Source: a virus
Reading direction: 5' to 3' (one strand)
IMG/VR virus record: IMGVR_UViG_3300036801_000108
Coordinates: 1 to 50,014 of that record
Length of the DNA: 50,014 nucleotides
Part shown: positions 1 through 6,655 of the stretch, in pieces
How the letters are laid out: each line of letters starts with the position of its first letter
Numbering within the stretch: the first letter of the stretch is position 1
Program-made: the position numbers and the translations under genes
The notes under the pieces: model-generated
What the model saw: the letters and a program-made list of their open reading frames with translations, nothing else
What the model was told of the DNA's origin: nothing
Databases searched by the model: none

Positions 1-127
1 TGGGGAGGACGTTGATCCCGCCGAACTCGAAGAAATGGGCGGCATCGCCGACAAGTCGATCAAGGACACCTACTACACCACGCCCGATGCCTTGTTCCGA
101 CTGACCCAAGTCCTCGAAAACATGGGC
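1..127. repeat. Terminal direct repeat, copy 1
   Basis: These 127 bases are identical to the last 127 bases of the window. The repeat lies inside one reading frame that continues across the join. A 127-base overlap is what a de Bruijn assembler run at k=127 leaves on a circular contig, so it is more likely a sign of circular or circularly permuted DNA than a biological terminal repeat. That reading is inference from the length. Confidence 0.97.
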
Positions 128-271
128 ATCGAAGACCTCGACACCAAGACGGTTCGACAGGCATTGTCCGAAACCCCGAACTGCGCCATCCGCATCGTCG
201 TCGGCCATCGCGCTAGCGAAGACGGTCAGCAAATCTTTGCCGAGGTTAAGCGAACGATGCGCGCCGACTAA
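2..271 (+). CDS. SSB-like / DUF669-like protein, 3' part (gene wraps the ends)
   Basis: This is the C-terminal part of the protein that begins at 49703. Joining 49703-50014 to 128-271 gives one uninterrupted frame of 151 residues ending in TAA. It lies directly downstream of a Sak4-like ATPase, where phages usually carry a single-strand-binding or annealing partner, and its overall look (an early proline-glycine-tyrosine stretch, then a beta-rich body) fits DUF669-type proteins. Role as an SSB-like recombination or replication accessory is inference from position. The gene is the last of its unit: a terminator follows at 323. Confidence 0.75.
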   Translation, partial: GEDVDPAELEEMGGIADKSIKDTYYTTPDALFRLTQVLENMGIEDLDTKTVRQALSETPNCAIRIVVGHRASEDGQQIFAEVKRTMRAD

Positions 272-322
272 CCCTACCCACTTCCCCTACGCTCGGGTGC
301 CGACCAGACACCCAGCGCAACT

Positions 323-357
323 CTCCCGAGCGCCGCGAATGGGCTCGGGAGCCTTTT
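323..357 (+). terminator. Rho-independent terminator
   Basis: A perfect 9-bp stem (CTCCCGAGC with GCTCGGGAG, 323-331 and 343-351) with an 11-nt loop is followed by CC and TTTT. It ends the transcript that carries the nuclease, Sak4-like ATPase and SSB-like gene, before the HTH gene at 384. Confidence 0.85.
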
Positions 358-383
358 CCCAACAACCGAGGCCCCGATGCTAG

Positions 384-725
384 ATGAAAACCGAGTATTC
401 GATATATCTTCGATCGAAGCGGAAGTCGCCGAAGCGGTACGTCCATATGCGCCCCGAGGAAATCGACACCCTGCGCAAGCTCCGTTACGAAGGTTGGTCA
501 CTATGCCAGATAGCGAAGTTCATGAAGCGGCCGCAGACCACGCTCAGCCGATGGGTGAACCAGCCCGGCCCGCGGATGCGAGCCAAGCTCTCCTTGCCGA
601 TCGTGGCAGCACCCATGGTTCGTTTGAAAACAACGCCCGCGTCTCCCAGTACATCAAACGCGCCTTCCGTAATGAATCGGGTTGGCACGGTCTTACGGAC
701 GTTGAACGCGAAGCTATGGACATGA
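384..725 (+). CDS. Small helix-turn-helix protein (overprinted 3' end)
   Basis: The 113-residue frame has a convincing HTH between about residues 22 and 60, with the pattern EIDTLRKLRYEGWSLCQIAK followed by a recognition-type helix ending SRWV. The same layout occurs in small phage DNA-binding proteins. After about residue 42 the frame overlaps the DUF6378 gene that starts at 503, and the residues beyond about 60 look unconstrained. The start at 384 has only a weak GAGG upstream; ATG 447 is an alternative. It is the first gene after the terminator at 323, so it could regulate the replication operon, but that is inference. Confidence 0.5.
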   Translation: MKTEYSIYLRSKRKSPKRYVHMRPEEIDTLRKLRYEGWSLCQIAKFMKRPQTTLSRWVNQPGPRMRAKLSLPIVAAPMVRLKTTPASPSTSNAPSVMNRVGTVLRTLNAKLWT

Positions 726-841
726 TCGCGTTGAAGTTCTCGCGATTGCTAAGTGGGAAGTCCCTAGAAAAACAACACTGGGAAGACGTGGTCGGCTACG
801 CTCAGCTTGCGCTTAACCAATGCGTTGTTGAGGCCAAATGA
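503..841 (+). CDS. DUF6378-domain protein
   Basis: The 112-residue protein matches the DUF6378 pattern from residue 28 on: LLADRGSTHGSFENNARVSQ, then a helix with REAMDMIALKFSRLLSG and the ending WEDVVGYAQLAL. This family is common in phages of proteobacteria; its biochemical role is not known to me. A longer frame starts at 377, but residues before this ATG are unlike the family and a GAAGG lies 8-10 nt upstream of ATG 503. Its stop overlaps the next start (ATGA at 838). Confidence 0.75.
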   Translation: MPDSEVHEAAADHAQPMGEPARPADASQALLADRGSTHGSFENNARVSQYIKRAFRNESGWHGLTDVEREAMDMIALKFSRLLSGKSLEKQHWEDVVGYAQLALNQCVVEAK

Positions 842-1935
842 CAAAGATTATAGTGCTGGGTGAGGCCTGGGGCGAAGCCGAAGCCCGCATCTCCCAAGGC
901 TTCTGTGGACCTAGCGGAATCGAACTATTAAGGATGCTACATGAAGCAAGAATCATCGAACTCACTCGAGTTGATCGAAACTACATCTCTGACTATTACC
1001 GGCGGGGGGACCCAAAGTCTATTGACTCTATTTGGCGGCTTCACGAAGAGGTCTTTCGCACGAACGTGTTCAATATACATCCGCCCGGGAACCGCCTCGA
1101 ATGGTTCTGCGGTGCTAAAGGTGAGGGTATACAATCCTACCCCACCCTCATCAAATCCGGCTACGTCCGTCGCGAGTTCGAGCCGGAGTTGGATCGGCTT
1201 GGTGAAGAGATTCTCTATCATGATCCTAATCTCATTATCTGTCTCGGAAACACTGCTCTTTGGGCTCTCGCAGGTCGGACTGGAGTTAGCAAACTTCGGG
1301 GTACTACAAGCACTAGCAGTCATTGCGTTAGCGGTTATAAGCTCCTTAGCACTTATCACCCTGCTGCTGTCCTCCGCGAATGGTCCCACCGACCCACCGT
1401 CATCTTCGACCTGATCAAAGCCGCGCGCGAAGCCGAGTTCCCGGAAGTCCGCCGCCCGGCATGTGAAATCTGGATCGAGCCAACTTTGGAGGATATCGAT
1501 GTCTTTACCCGCACCTACATCCAAGGCTGTCGACTCCTTTCTGTGGACATTGAAACGTCTGGAACGCGAATCACATGTCTTGGCATGGCTCCATCAACAG
1601 ACCGAGCCATCGTTGTTCCATTTGATGACGAACGAACAAAGAGCGGATGCTATTGGCCAACTGCGAGTGACGAGAGGCTTGCTTGGGCTGCGATTAAACG
1701 AACTCTTGTCGATCCTGGAATCCTCAAGCTGTTCCAAAATGGCGTCTATGACATCGCCTTCCTCTGGCGAGCATATGGAATCGGAGTAATGGGAGCGGTG
1801 CATGATACCATGCTGGCGCAGCATTCGTTGCAGCCAGAATCATTGAAGGGCCTTGGATATCTCGGCTCCATCTATACCGATCATGGTGCTTGGAAAAGCG
1901 AACGGAAGATGCCGACGATTGGGAGAGACAAATAG
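838..1935 (+). CDS. UDG-like domain plus 3'-5' exonuclease domain of a family A DNA polymerase (front half)
   Basis: Residues 1-200 form a uracil-DNA-glycosylase-superfamily domain: LGEAWGEAEARISQGFCGPS at the start corresponds to the family 4 GEAPG motif, and YHPAAVLR near residue 173 corresponds to the HPS/HPA motif. From about residue 230 a DnaQ-like proofreading exonuclease follows, with ExoI (SVDIETSG) and ExoII (FQNGVYDIAFL). The frame stops at TAG 1933-1935 before the third exonuclease motif, which is encoded in the same frame directly after the stop. The two frames together make a normal UDG-exonuclease-polymerase of 868 codons. The glycosylase could be catalytic or structural. Translation is coupled to the upstream gene by ATGA. 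Confidence 0.85.
   Translation: MTKIIVLGEAWGEAEARISQGFCGPSGIELLRMLHEARIIELTRVDRNYISDYYRRGDPKSIDSIWRLHEEVFRTNVFNIHPPGNRLEWFCGAKGEGIQSYPTLIKSGYVRREFEPELDRLGEEILYHDPNLIICLGNTALWALAGRTGVSKLRGTTSTSSHCVSGYKLLSTYHPAAVLREWSHRPTVIFDLIKAAREAEFPEVRRPACEIWIEPTLEDIDVFTRTYIQGCRLLSVDIETSGTRITCLGMAPSTDRAIVVPFDDERTKSGCYWPTASDERLAWAAIKRTLVDPGILKLFQNGVYDIAFLWRAYGIGVMGAVHDTMLAQHSLQPESLKGLGYLGSIYTDHGAWKSERKMPTIGRDK
1933..1935 (+). other. In-frame amber codon splitting the polymerase
   Basis: TAG separates two frames that are in register (838 and 1936) and falls between ExoII and ExoIII of a single exonuclease fold. The next codon is ATG with GGGAGAG 9-10 nt upstream, so re-initiation is possible. TAG serves as an ordinary stop for at least eight other genes here, so global recoding is ruled out. 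Confidence 0.9.
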
Positions 1936-3444
1936 ATGGCCCGCATAATTCGCACAGATCAGTCGAAGCCAGATGATTTTATAAATCAGTGGGAAAGGGA
2001 TCAAATTTATAATGGATTGGATGTATGCATCACCGCCGAATGCCTAGCCGCTCAGCTTCCACAATTCGACACCACCACCCGTGAGACCTATCACTTCTCC
2101 CTCGCGCTCCAAGCACCAGCCCTCGAAATGCGCCTGCGCGGTGTCCGGATCGACCAACAGCGCAAGGCCGAGGTTATCGATGACTTCTACGACAAAATCG
2201 AACGCCTCGAACGCAACCTCGAACGCATTGTCCTCGAAGGCGTGGGGATGTCCGGCTTCAACCCCCGCTCCAACGCCGATCTCCAGGACCTATTCTACAA
2301 CCGCCTTGGCATTCCCGTCATCCGCAAACAAGGACGCCCCACCGTTGACCGCAACGCGCTTGAGAAGATGGAATCCTACACTGTCGCCCGGCCGATTGTC
2401 TCGCACCTGTCCGCGATCCGGGAGCTATCCAAGAAGATTTCGGTACTCAAGACTGAGATCGACCCGGATGGACGAATTCGTACTAGCTACAACATCGCAG
2501 GAACTGACACCGGGCGGTTTAGTTCTAGTTTCTCAGAATTCGGGACTGGTGGCAATCTCCAGAACATTGAAGAAAACCTTCGATCGATCTTTGTGGCCGA
2601 TCCCGGAATGAAATGGGCCAAGTGCGACGCCAAGTCTGGCGAATCCTTCGTCGTTGGCGCTTTGGAATGGAACCTGTTTGATGACCCACGATATTTGGAA
2701 GCATGCGAATCCGGCGATCCTCATACCGCTGTTGCTCGAATCTGTTGGCCACAACTTGCATGGACCGGTAACCTTAAGCGAGATAAAAATCTCGCAGAGT
2801 CACCCTACTACCGACACTACACGTATCGTTTTATGTGCAAGAAGCTCGGACATGGAAGCAACTATGGTGGTAAAGCTGCGACCTTGTCGGCGCAAAGCAA
2901 GCTCCCAATCGAAACGGTCCAAGCCTTCCAGCCCCTCTACTTCCAAGCCTTCCCCGCGCACCTGCTCTGGCAGCAATGGGTCCCGCAACAACTCGCGACC
3001 AAGGGCTACCTAACCTCGCTCGGCGGCCGCAAGCGCTGGTTCTGGGGCAGGAGGACCGAACCGGACACCATCCGCGCGGCCCTCGCGTTCGATCCACAGG
3101 AAACCCTGGCCAAGGTCGTGAACCGGGCCATGCTGCATATCTGGCGCCAGAATTACTGCACCGTTATGCTCCACGACCACGACGCCCTCACCTTCCAATA
3201 CCCCGCACACCTCGAAGACGAAATCATCCCCCGCCTCATGCGTGATCTGATCCAACCTATCCAACTCAAAAACGGACGAATGTTAGCAATCCCATATGAC
3301 TGCAAGGTCGGCTGGAATAAAGGGGAATATGATGCACGATCGAACCCGGATGGGCTCCGCGATTACGAAGCCGGGGACCAAGGGCGCAAGCGGCAGCCGG
3401 AAGTTGGGGTCTTGGATCGAGTCGTTCGTAGAGCATACCGATAA
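1936..3444 (+). CDS. Family A DNA polymerase, polymerase half
   Basis: This frame carries the missing ExoIII motif at its start (YNGLDVCITAE, Y25 and D29), then thumb and palm regions. Motif A is KCDAKSGES (Asp about residue 231), motif B is CKKLGHGSNYGG (about 301-312) and motif C is MLHDHDALTF (about 411-420). HDH replaces the usual HDE of bacterial Pol I; a variant motif C is not rare in phages. The protein replicates the phage genome. The first 60 residues only make sense as a continuation of the preceding exonuclease, so the native product is either a readthrough fusion or a two-chain enzyme. The last 115 nt overlap the next gene in another frame. Confidence 0.9.
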   Translation: MARIIRTDQSKPDDFINQWERDQIYNGLDVCITAECLAAQLPQFDTTTRETYHFSLALQAPALEMRLRGVRIDQQRKAEVIDDFYDKIERLERNLERIVLEGVGMSGFNPRSNADLQDLFYNRLGIPVIRKQGRPTVDRNALEKMESYTVARPIVSHLSAIRELSKKISVLKTEIDPDGRIRTSYNIAGTDTGRFSSSFSEFGTGGNLQNIEENLRSIFVADPGMKWAKCDAKSGESFVVGALEWNLFDDPRYLEACESGDPHTAVARICWPQLAWTGNLKRDKNLAESPYYRHYTYRFMCKKLGHGSNYGGKAATLSAQSKLPIETVQAFQPLYFQAFPAHLLWQQWVPQQLATKGYLTSLGGRKRWFWGRRTEPDTIRAALAFDPQETLAKVVNRAMLHIWRQNYCTVMLHDHDALTFQYPAHLEDEIIPRLMRDLIQPIQLKNGRMLAIPYDCKVGWNKGEYDARSNPDGLRDYEAGDQGRKRQPEVGVLDRVVRRAYR

Positions 3445-4567
3445 TTTGGAGTCCCCAACGCTGTTCCGCAAATGGGCTGCGATCTTCACCATCGCAGCGG
3501 CTATGGAGATGAAGTGTTGGCTTCAAACATCCAGCCCGCTTTATCCTAACCTCTATGTCTTTATCGTGGGCCACCCAGGCGTAGGAAAGAATCGGATCAT
3601 CCGCGTGGCGAAGCGATATATGGGAGAGATTCATGAGTTTCACTTTGCACCGACTTCGCTTACTGGAGCGTCCTTGGTGGACACTCTCGCTGCTAGTAAA
3701 CGATTCATCGCTCGCTTACCAGACCCACCGCTTGAATATTTTAACACTACCATCACCGCAGAAGAGCTTACTGCTTTCATGCACAAGTATGACGACGAGA
3801 TGGTGGGGCTACTCAGCGCGTTCTACGACCCAGACCCTTACGCTCAATCGCGACGAGGTCGAGATATTAAGATCAAGATCGATCGCCCACAAGTCAACCT
3901 GATCTCCGGCACCACCCCCAGCAATCTAATCGGTCTTATGCCCGAGTCCGCATGGGATCAAGGCTTTACCTCCCGCGTTATCTTAGTACACTCGGACGAA
4001 CGGATCGTTGGCGATGACTTTGCCGGGACCTCGCGCGAGATGGATACCTCGCTGGTTAATGATATCAAAATGATAGGAGCGTTAAGTGGGGAGTTCAAGG
4101 TCACCGAAGACTATCGTAATGCGGTTAACAATTGGCGGGCGCTGGGTGAGCCCCCTGTCGTCAACCATCCAAAGCTTCTACACTATAAAACGCGAAGGCG
4201 CGTACACTTGTATAAGCTTTCAATGGTTTCGGCTGCGGACCGAAGTGACGTACTTCTCCTCACGAAGGAGGATTTCAATCGGGCTATGGGTTGGCTACTC
4301 GAAGCCGAATGCTTTATGCCTGATATTTTCACCGCAGGCAGTACAGGAACGGATGCTCGCGCGATCGACGAAATCGCCCACTTCATCAGCGTGAGCGATA
4401 AGGGCGAAGGCGTTCCCGAGAACCGAATCGTGAACTTTGCCCGAGCCCGAGTGCCGATGCATTCGATCCTGCGCGTGATCGATATCATGGTGGCGAGTGG
4501 GCAGATTAGCAGCCGAGGCATCGACAAGCACGGGCTGCGATGGTTCCGTGCTGTGCGTCGGGATTAA
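3329..4567 (+). CDS. P-loop ATPase, DUF3987/primase-helicase-like
   Basis: The 412-residue protein has a Walker A motif GHPGVGKN at about residues 81-88, an acidic Walker B-like ITAEEL segment near 145, and the IDRPQVNLISGTTPSNL stretch typical of DUF3987/VirE-like replication ATPases that act as phage replicative helicases. It follows the polymerase, which supports a replication role. The longer frame starts at 3296, but AAAGGGG directly before ATG 3329/3332 favours the shorter start. The stop TAA shares the palindrome TTAA with the convergent gene on the other strand. Confidence 0.75.
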   Translation: MMHDRTRMGSAITKPGTKGASGSRKLGSWIESFVEHTDNLESPTLFRKWAAIFTIAAAMEMKCWLQTSSPLYPNLYVFIVGHPGVGKNRIIRVAKRYMGEIHEFHFAPTSLTGASLVDTLAASKRFIARLPDPPLEYFNTTITAEELTAFMHKYDDEMVGLLSAFYDPDPYAQSRRGRDIKIKIDRPQVNLISGTTPSNLIGLMPESAWDQGFTSRVILVHSDERIVGDDFAGTSREMDTSLVNDIKMIGALSGEFKVTEDYRNAVNNWRALGEPPVVNHPKLLHYKTRRRVHLYKLSMVSAADRSDVLLLTKEDFNRAMGWLLEAECFMPDIFTAGSTGTDARAIDEIAHFISVSDKGEGVPENRIVNFARARVPMHSILRVIDIMVASGQISSRGIDKHGLRWFRAVRRD

Positions 4568-4854
4568 GGATACTCCCGATCAATCGTCCGGGCTCCATGG
4601 TCTTGCTTATACCCGATCCCGCGTTTCATATCAGCAATATCCTGCTCGACCCGCTCGATCTGGACCTTCTGCACAGCCATTGTGGTTAAGGCCCCAGCAA
4701 TAGTCTTTGCGGTGTCTTTCAATTCTTCAATCTCCTCTTGCATCATGTCGATTGTCTCCGCGAATCGGCCAGATTTGAAGGCATAGATCATCATAGTCCC
4801 GCCGAGACCTGCAAGAACTAGCAGGTCTCCAACACGCACGTTCCAATCGATCAT
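4564..4854 (-). CDS. Small membrane protein with coiled coil (lysis-region candidate)
   Basis: The 96-residue protein has one hydrophobic segment near the N-terminus (about residues 10-26) followed by a long charged helix (MQEEIEELKDTAKTIAGAL and on) likely to form a coiled coil. It is the last late gene, after endolysin, holin candidate and outer-membrane barrel, so a spanin-like or second holin role is possible; there is no lipobox. It ends on the shared TTAA with the helicase gene. Function not recognised. Confidence 0.65.
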   Translation of the reverse strand: MIDWNVRVGDLLVLAGLGGTMMIYAFKSGRFAETIDMMQEEIEELKDTAKTIAGALTTMAVQKVQIERVEQDIADMKRGIGYKQDHGARTIDREYP

Positions 4855-4877
4855 GATGCAAGCCTGAGGGTGCGTGG

Positions 4878-5576
4878 TTAGTACTTAAAGCTAGCGCCAA
4901 CGACCCCGCGATTGCCCAAACTGGCACAAGCAAGGCCATTGCCGGGGCAGAAGGTCTGGGATCGCGGTTCGAACCCGGCCCAAGTATCGACCACCACATT
5001 GTTGGATAACCGAGTCAACAAGCCGATCCCAACCATTCCCGAGACTGCCCAGACATGGCCCGAGGTCCCGTTGCCAAGTTGCGGGGTCATATCTTGTTCT
5101 TCGAGCCCAACAAAGAAGTAAGGCTGGGCGTTAGGATTGGCAGTGACGCCATTGGGAAGTAAGGGCAGTGATGGCACCGACAGCGAAGTACTGAACGGAT
5201 TGAACACCGAGTTGATCGGCGACCCAGCACCAAGGCGTTCGCGCAGGACTACTGGCCCAGACAGTGCTAGCCCGTTCACCGAACCATTGACATTGGTCAT
5301 CCCGACCGAGCCCTCGGCAAACCAGAACGCCGAAGTGGCGAATGGGCAGGTGTAACCGACCGTGGCATTGAGTTCGCCTTGCACGATCTGAGTGCCGACT
5401 ACAGCACCATTCACCGCACCAGCGGACCCAGCGGTGCCGAGGCCATAATAGAACCCGCATCCGACCGGGTATCCATTGAAGCCCCCGCCCTTGGTAATCA
5501 ACGGCGGCAAATCAGCCCCAAGTACCGGGCTCCCCAGCCCAAGCGCAACAGCAAGCAGAAGACCTTTCTTAATCAT
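4878..5576 (-). CDS. Outer-membrane beta-barrel protein (Omp25/Omp31-like)
   Basis: The 232-residue product has a clear Sec signal peptide with cleavage after about residue 20 (GLGSPVLG, then ADLPP), alternating glycine- and aromatic-rich strands, four cysteines and a C-terminal aromatic residue (ASFKY), the usual signal for barrel assembly. The ADLPP start of the mature form is common in small porin-like proteins of Rhizobiales. It sits in the lysis region, coupled by ATGA to the gene before it. It could insert into the host outer membrane late in infection, for superinfection exclusion or release, or be a captured host gene. Family assignment is by appearance. Confidence 0.75.
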   Translation of the reverse strand: MIKKGLLLAVALGLGSPVLGADLPPLITKGGGFNGYPVGCGFYYGLGTAGSAGAVNGAVVGTQIVQGELNATVGYTCPFATSAFWFAEGSVGMTNVNGSVNGLALSGPVVLRERLGAGSPINSVFNPFSTSLSVPSLPLLPNGVTANPNAQPYFFVGLEEQDMTPQLGNGTSGHVWAVSGMVGIGLLTRLSNNVVVDTWAGFEPRSQTFCPGNGLACASLGNRGVVGASFKY

Positions 5577-5785
5577 AACTTATCCCCTTTTACAAAGTTA
5601 ATGATCTCTGAAAGCACAGGTGCAACGGCGTCGAGATCAGGTTTCGCCTTTGCATAGAGAGCTTCAACCGCGGGCAAGAGTGCAAGTAGGCGCTCGGCTG
5701 CCGGGATCGCGGCCTCGATATCGGTGATGGTCTTGCTTGGCATTCCTGCAATACCAAGCGCGAATTTGATTTCCCCACGCATCAT
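5573..5785 (-). CDS. Small helical protein, unknown
   Basis: A 70-residue alanine- and leucine-rich helical protein (AAERLLALLPAVEALYAKAK) with no membrane segment of full length. It lies between the holin candidate and the outer-membrane barrel; its stop overlaps the next start (ATGA). Two ATG codons in tandem open the frame. Not recognised; lysis-cassette membership is by position only. Confidence 0.6.
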   Translation of the reverse strand: MMRGEIKFALGIAGMPSKTITDIEAAIPAAERLLALLPAVEALYAKAKPDLDAVAPVLSEIINFVKGDKL

Positions 5786-5786
5786 G

Positions 5787-6134
5787 CTATGCGCCCTTCG
5801 CAGTTTGGATTAAGGTTGCGCGCACTTCTGGCGTAGTGGCAGCGGCCTTCGGTTGCGTTGGGTCGGTAGCGATGGCAGCAGCCGCAGGTGTGGCTTGCTC
5901 ATTGAACAAGACCTTAGCCACTCCCGGCATCGCGGTCACGTCTTTAATCTGTGCAGTTTGCGTGGTCAAGGCCACAGTCACCGATTGCAGAATCATATTC
6001 GCTAGGCCTGCGATGGTGACGATGTACTTGGCCCATCCAGCACCAATTAGGTCGGTGAGTTGCGCCGATGACACCATCAACACACTGATGATAGCGCCGA
6101 TGATAGCGATGATCTGCTTGCTGTTTAGGTTCAT
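5787..6134 (-). CDS. Putative holin
   Basis: The 115-residue protein has two hydrophobic segments in its first 55 residues (about 8-24 and 36-54) joined by a short loop, then a soluble alanine/threonine-rich tail ending in a charged segment. It is directly downstream of the endolysin with an ATGA overlap. Size, two-segment topology and position fit a class II holin that permeabilises the inner membrane. It ends with TAG. Confidence 0.7.
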   Translation of the reverse strand: MNLNSKQIIAIIGAIISVLMVSSAQLTDLIGAGWAKYIVTIAGLANMILQSVTVALTTQTAQIKDVTAMPGVAKVLFNEQATPAAAAIATDPTQPKAAATTPEVRATLIQTAKGA

Positions 6135-6655
6135 GCTGCACTTCCTTTCTGAACCATTTTCAAAGCATTGGCTTTCACAAACTGCACTCGATTCAACCAG
6201 CCTTTCAAGAATCGGGGCTGATGCAAGGATCGGTAGAAGGCTTCCTTGGCATTGGAGTAAGACTGAATAAGCGCGGTTGGGTTAGCATTAGCAATCGCTT
6301 GTCGTGTAATCGGCCCAATTCGTCCATCCGAAGCAACACCGAGGGCGCGTTGGAGGAGTACTGTCGCACGTCCTGGGCCGGCGTTAACCGCCATATCGAA
6401 GTACATGTAGTCGGTTCCATTCGGTAGCAGGTCACAGTACGGCTCCCAATATTCATCGTGATAGATGATTTCGATATCGGATTGTGGGGCACGCCAAACA
6501 TCAAGGGTTGGCTCGCGATGCTCTCTACGCCATGCATCGTATTCACGCTGGGTGATTCCGCGTGATGTTCGCCCGCCATGATCATTGGGATCATCATCAT
6601 TGCCTCCTTCGGATTGAAGGATATAACCAAGACTCTGTTTCCAGTTTGCCTGCAT
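6131..6655 (-). CDS. Endolysin, glycoside hydrolase family 108
   Basis: The 174-residue enzyme starts with the family 108 signature: catalytic Glu16 in LQSEGG, then DDPNDHGGRTSRGIT. The C-terminal half resembles the PG_binding_3 domain that usually follows (DMAVNAGPGRATVLLQRALG and GRIGPITRQAI). It cleaves peptidoglycan glycan strands. No signal peptide is visible, so it should depend on a holin. The ATG overlaps the stop of the giant upstream gene as TGATG; a TTG three nt upstream is less likely. Confidence 0.92.
   Translation of the reverse strand: MQANWKQSLGYILQSEGGNDDDPNDHGGRTSRGITQREYDAWRREHREPTLDVWRAPQSDIEIIYHDEYWEPYCDLLPNGTDYMYFDMAVNAGPGRATVLLQRALGVASDGRIGPITRQAIANANPTALIQSYSNAKEAFYRSLHQPRFLKGWLNRVQFVKANALKMVQKGSAA

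Noticed and set aside
937-1524. 195-codon frame on the - strand opposite the UDG domain
   Set aside because: Shadow of a well-supported gene; its product has no domain and no ribosome site.
1933-1935. Genome-wide TAG recoding (alternative code) to explain the polymerase stop
   Set aside because: TAG ends several genes exactly where the next begins or in short overlaps (5787, 14739, 27985, 36888, 37978, 39921, 41172, 46536), so it works as a stop.
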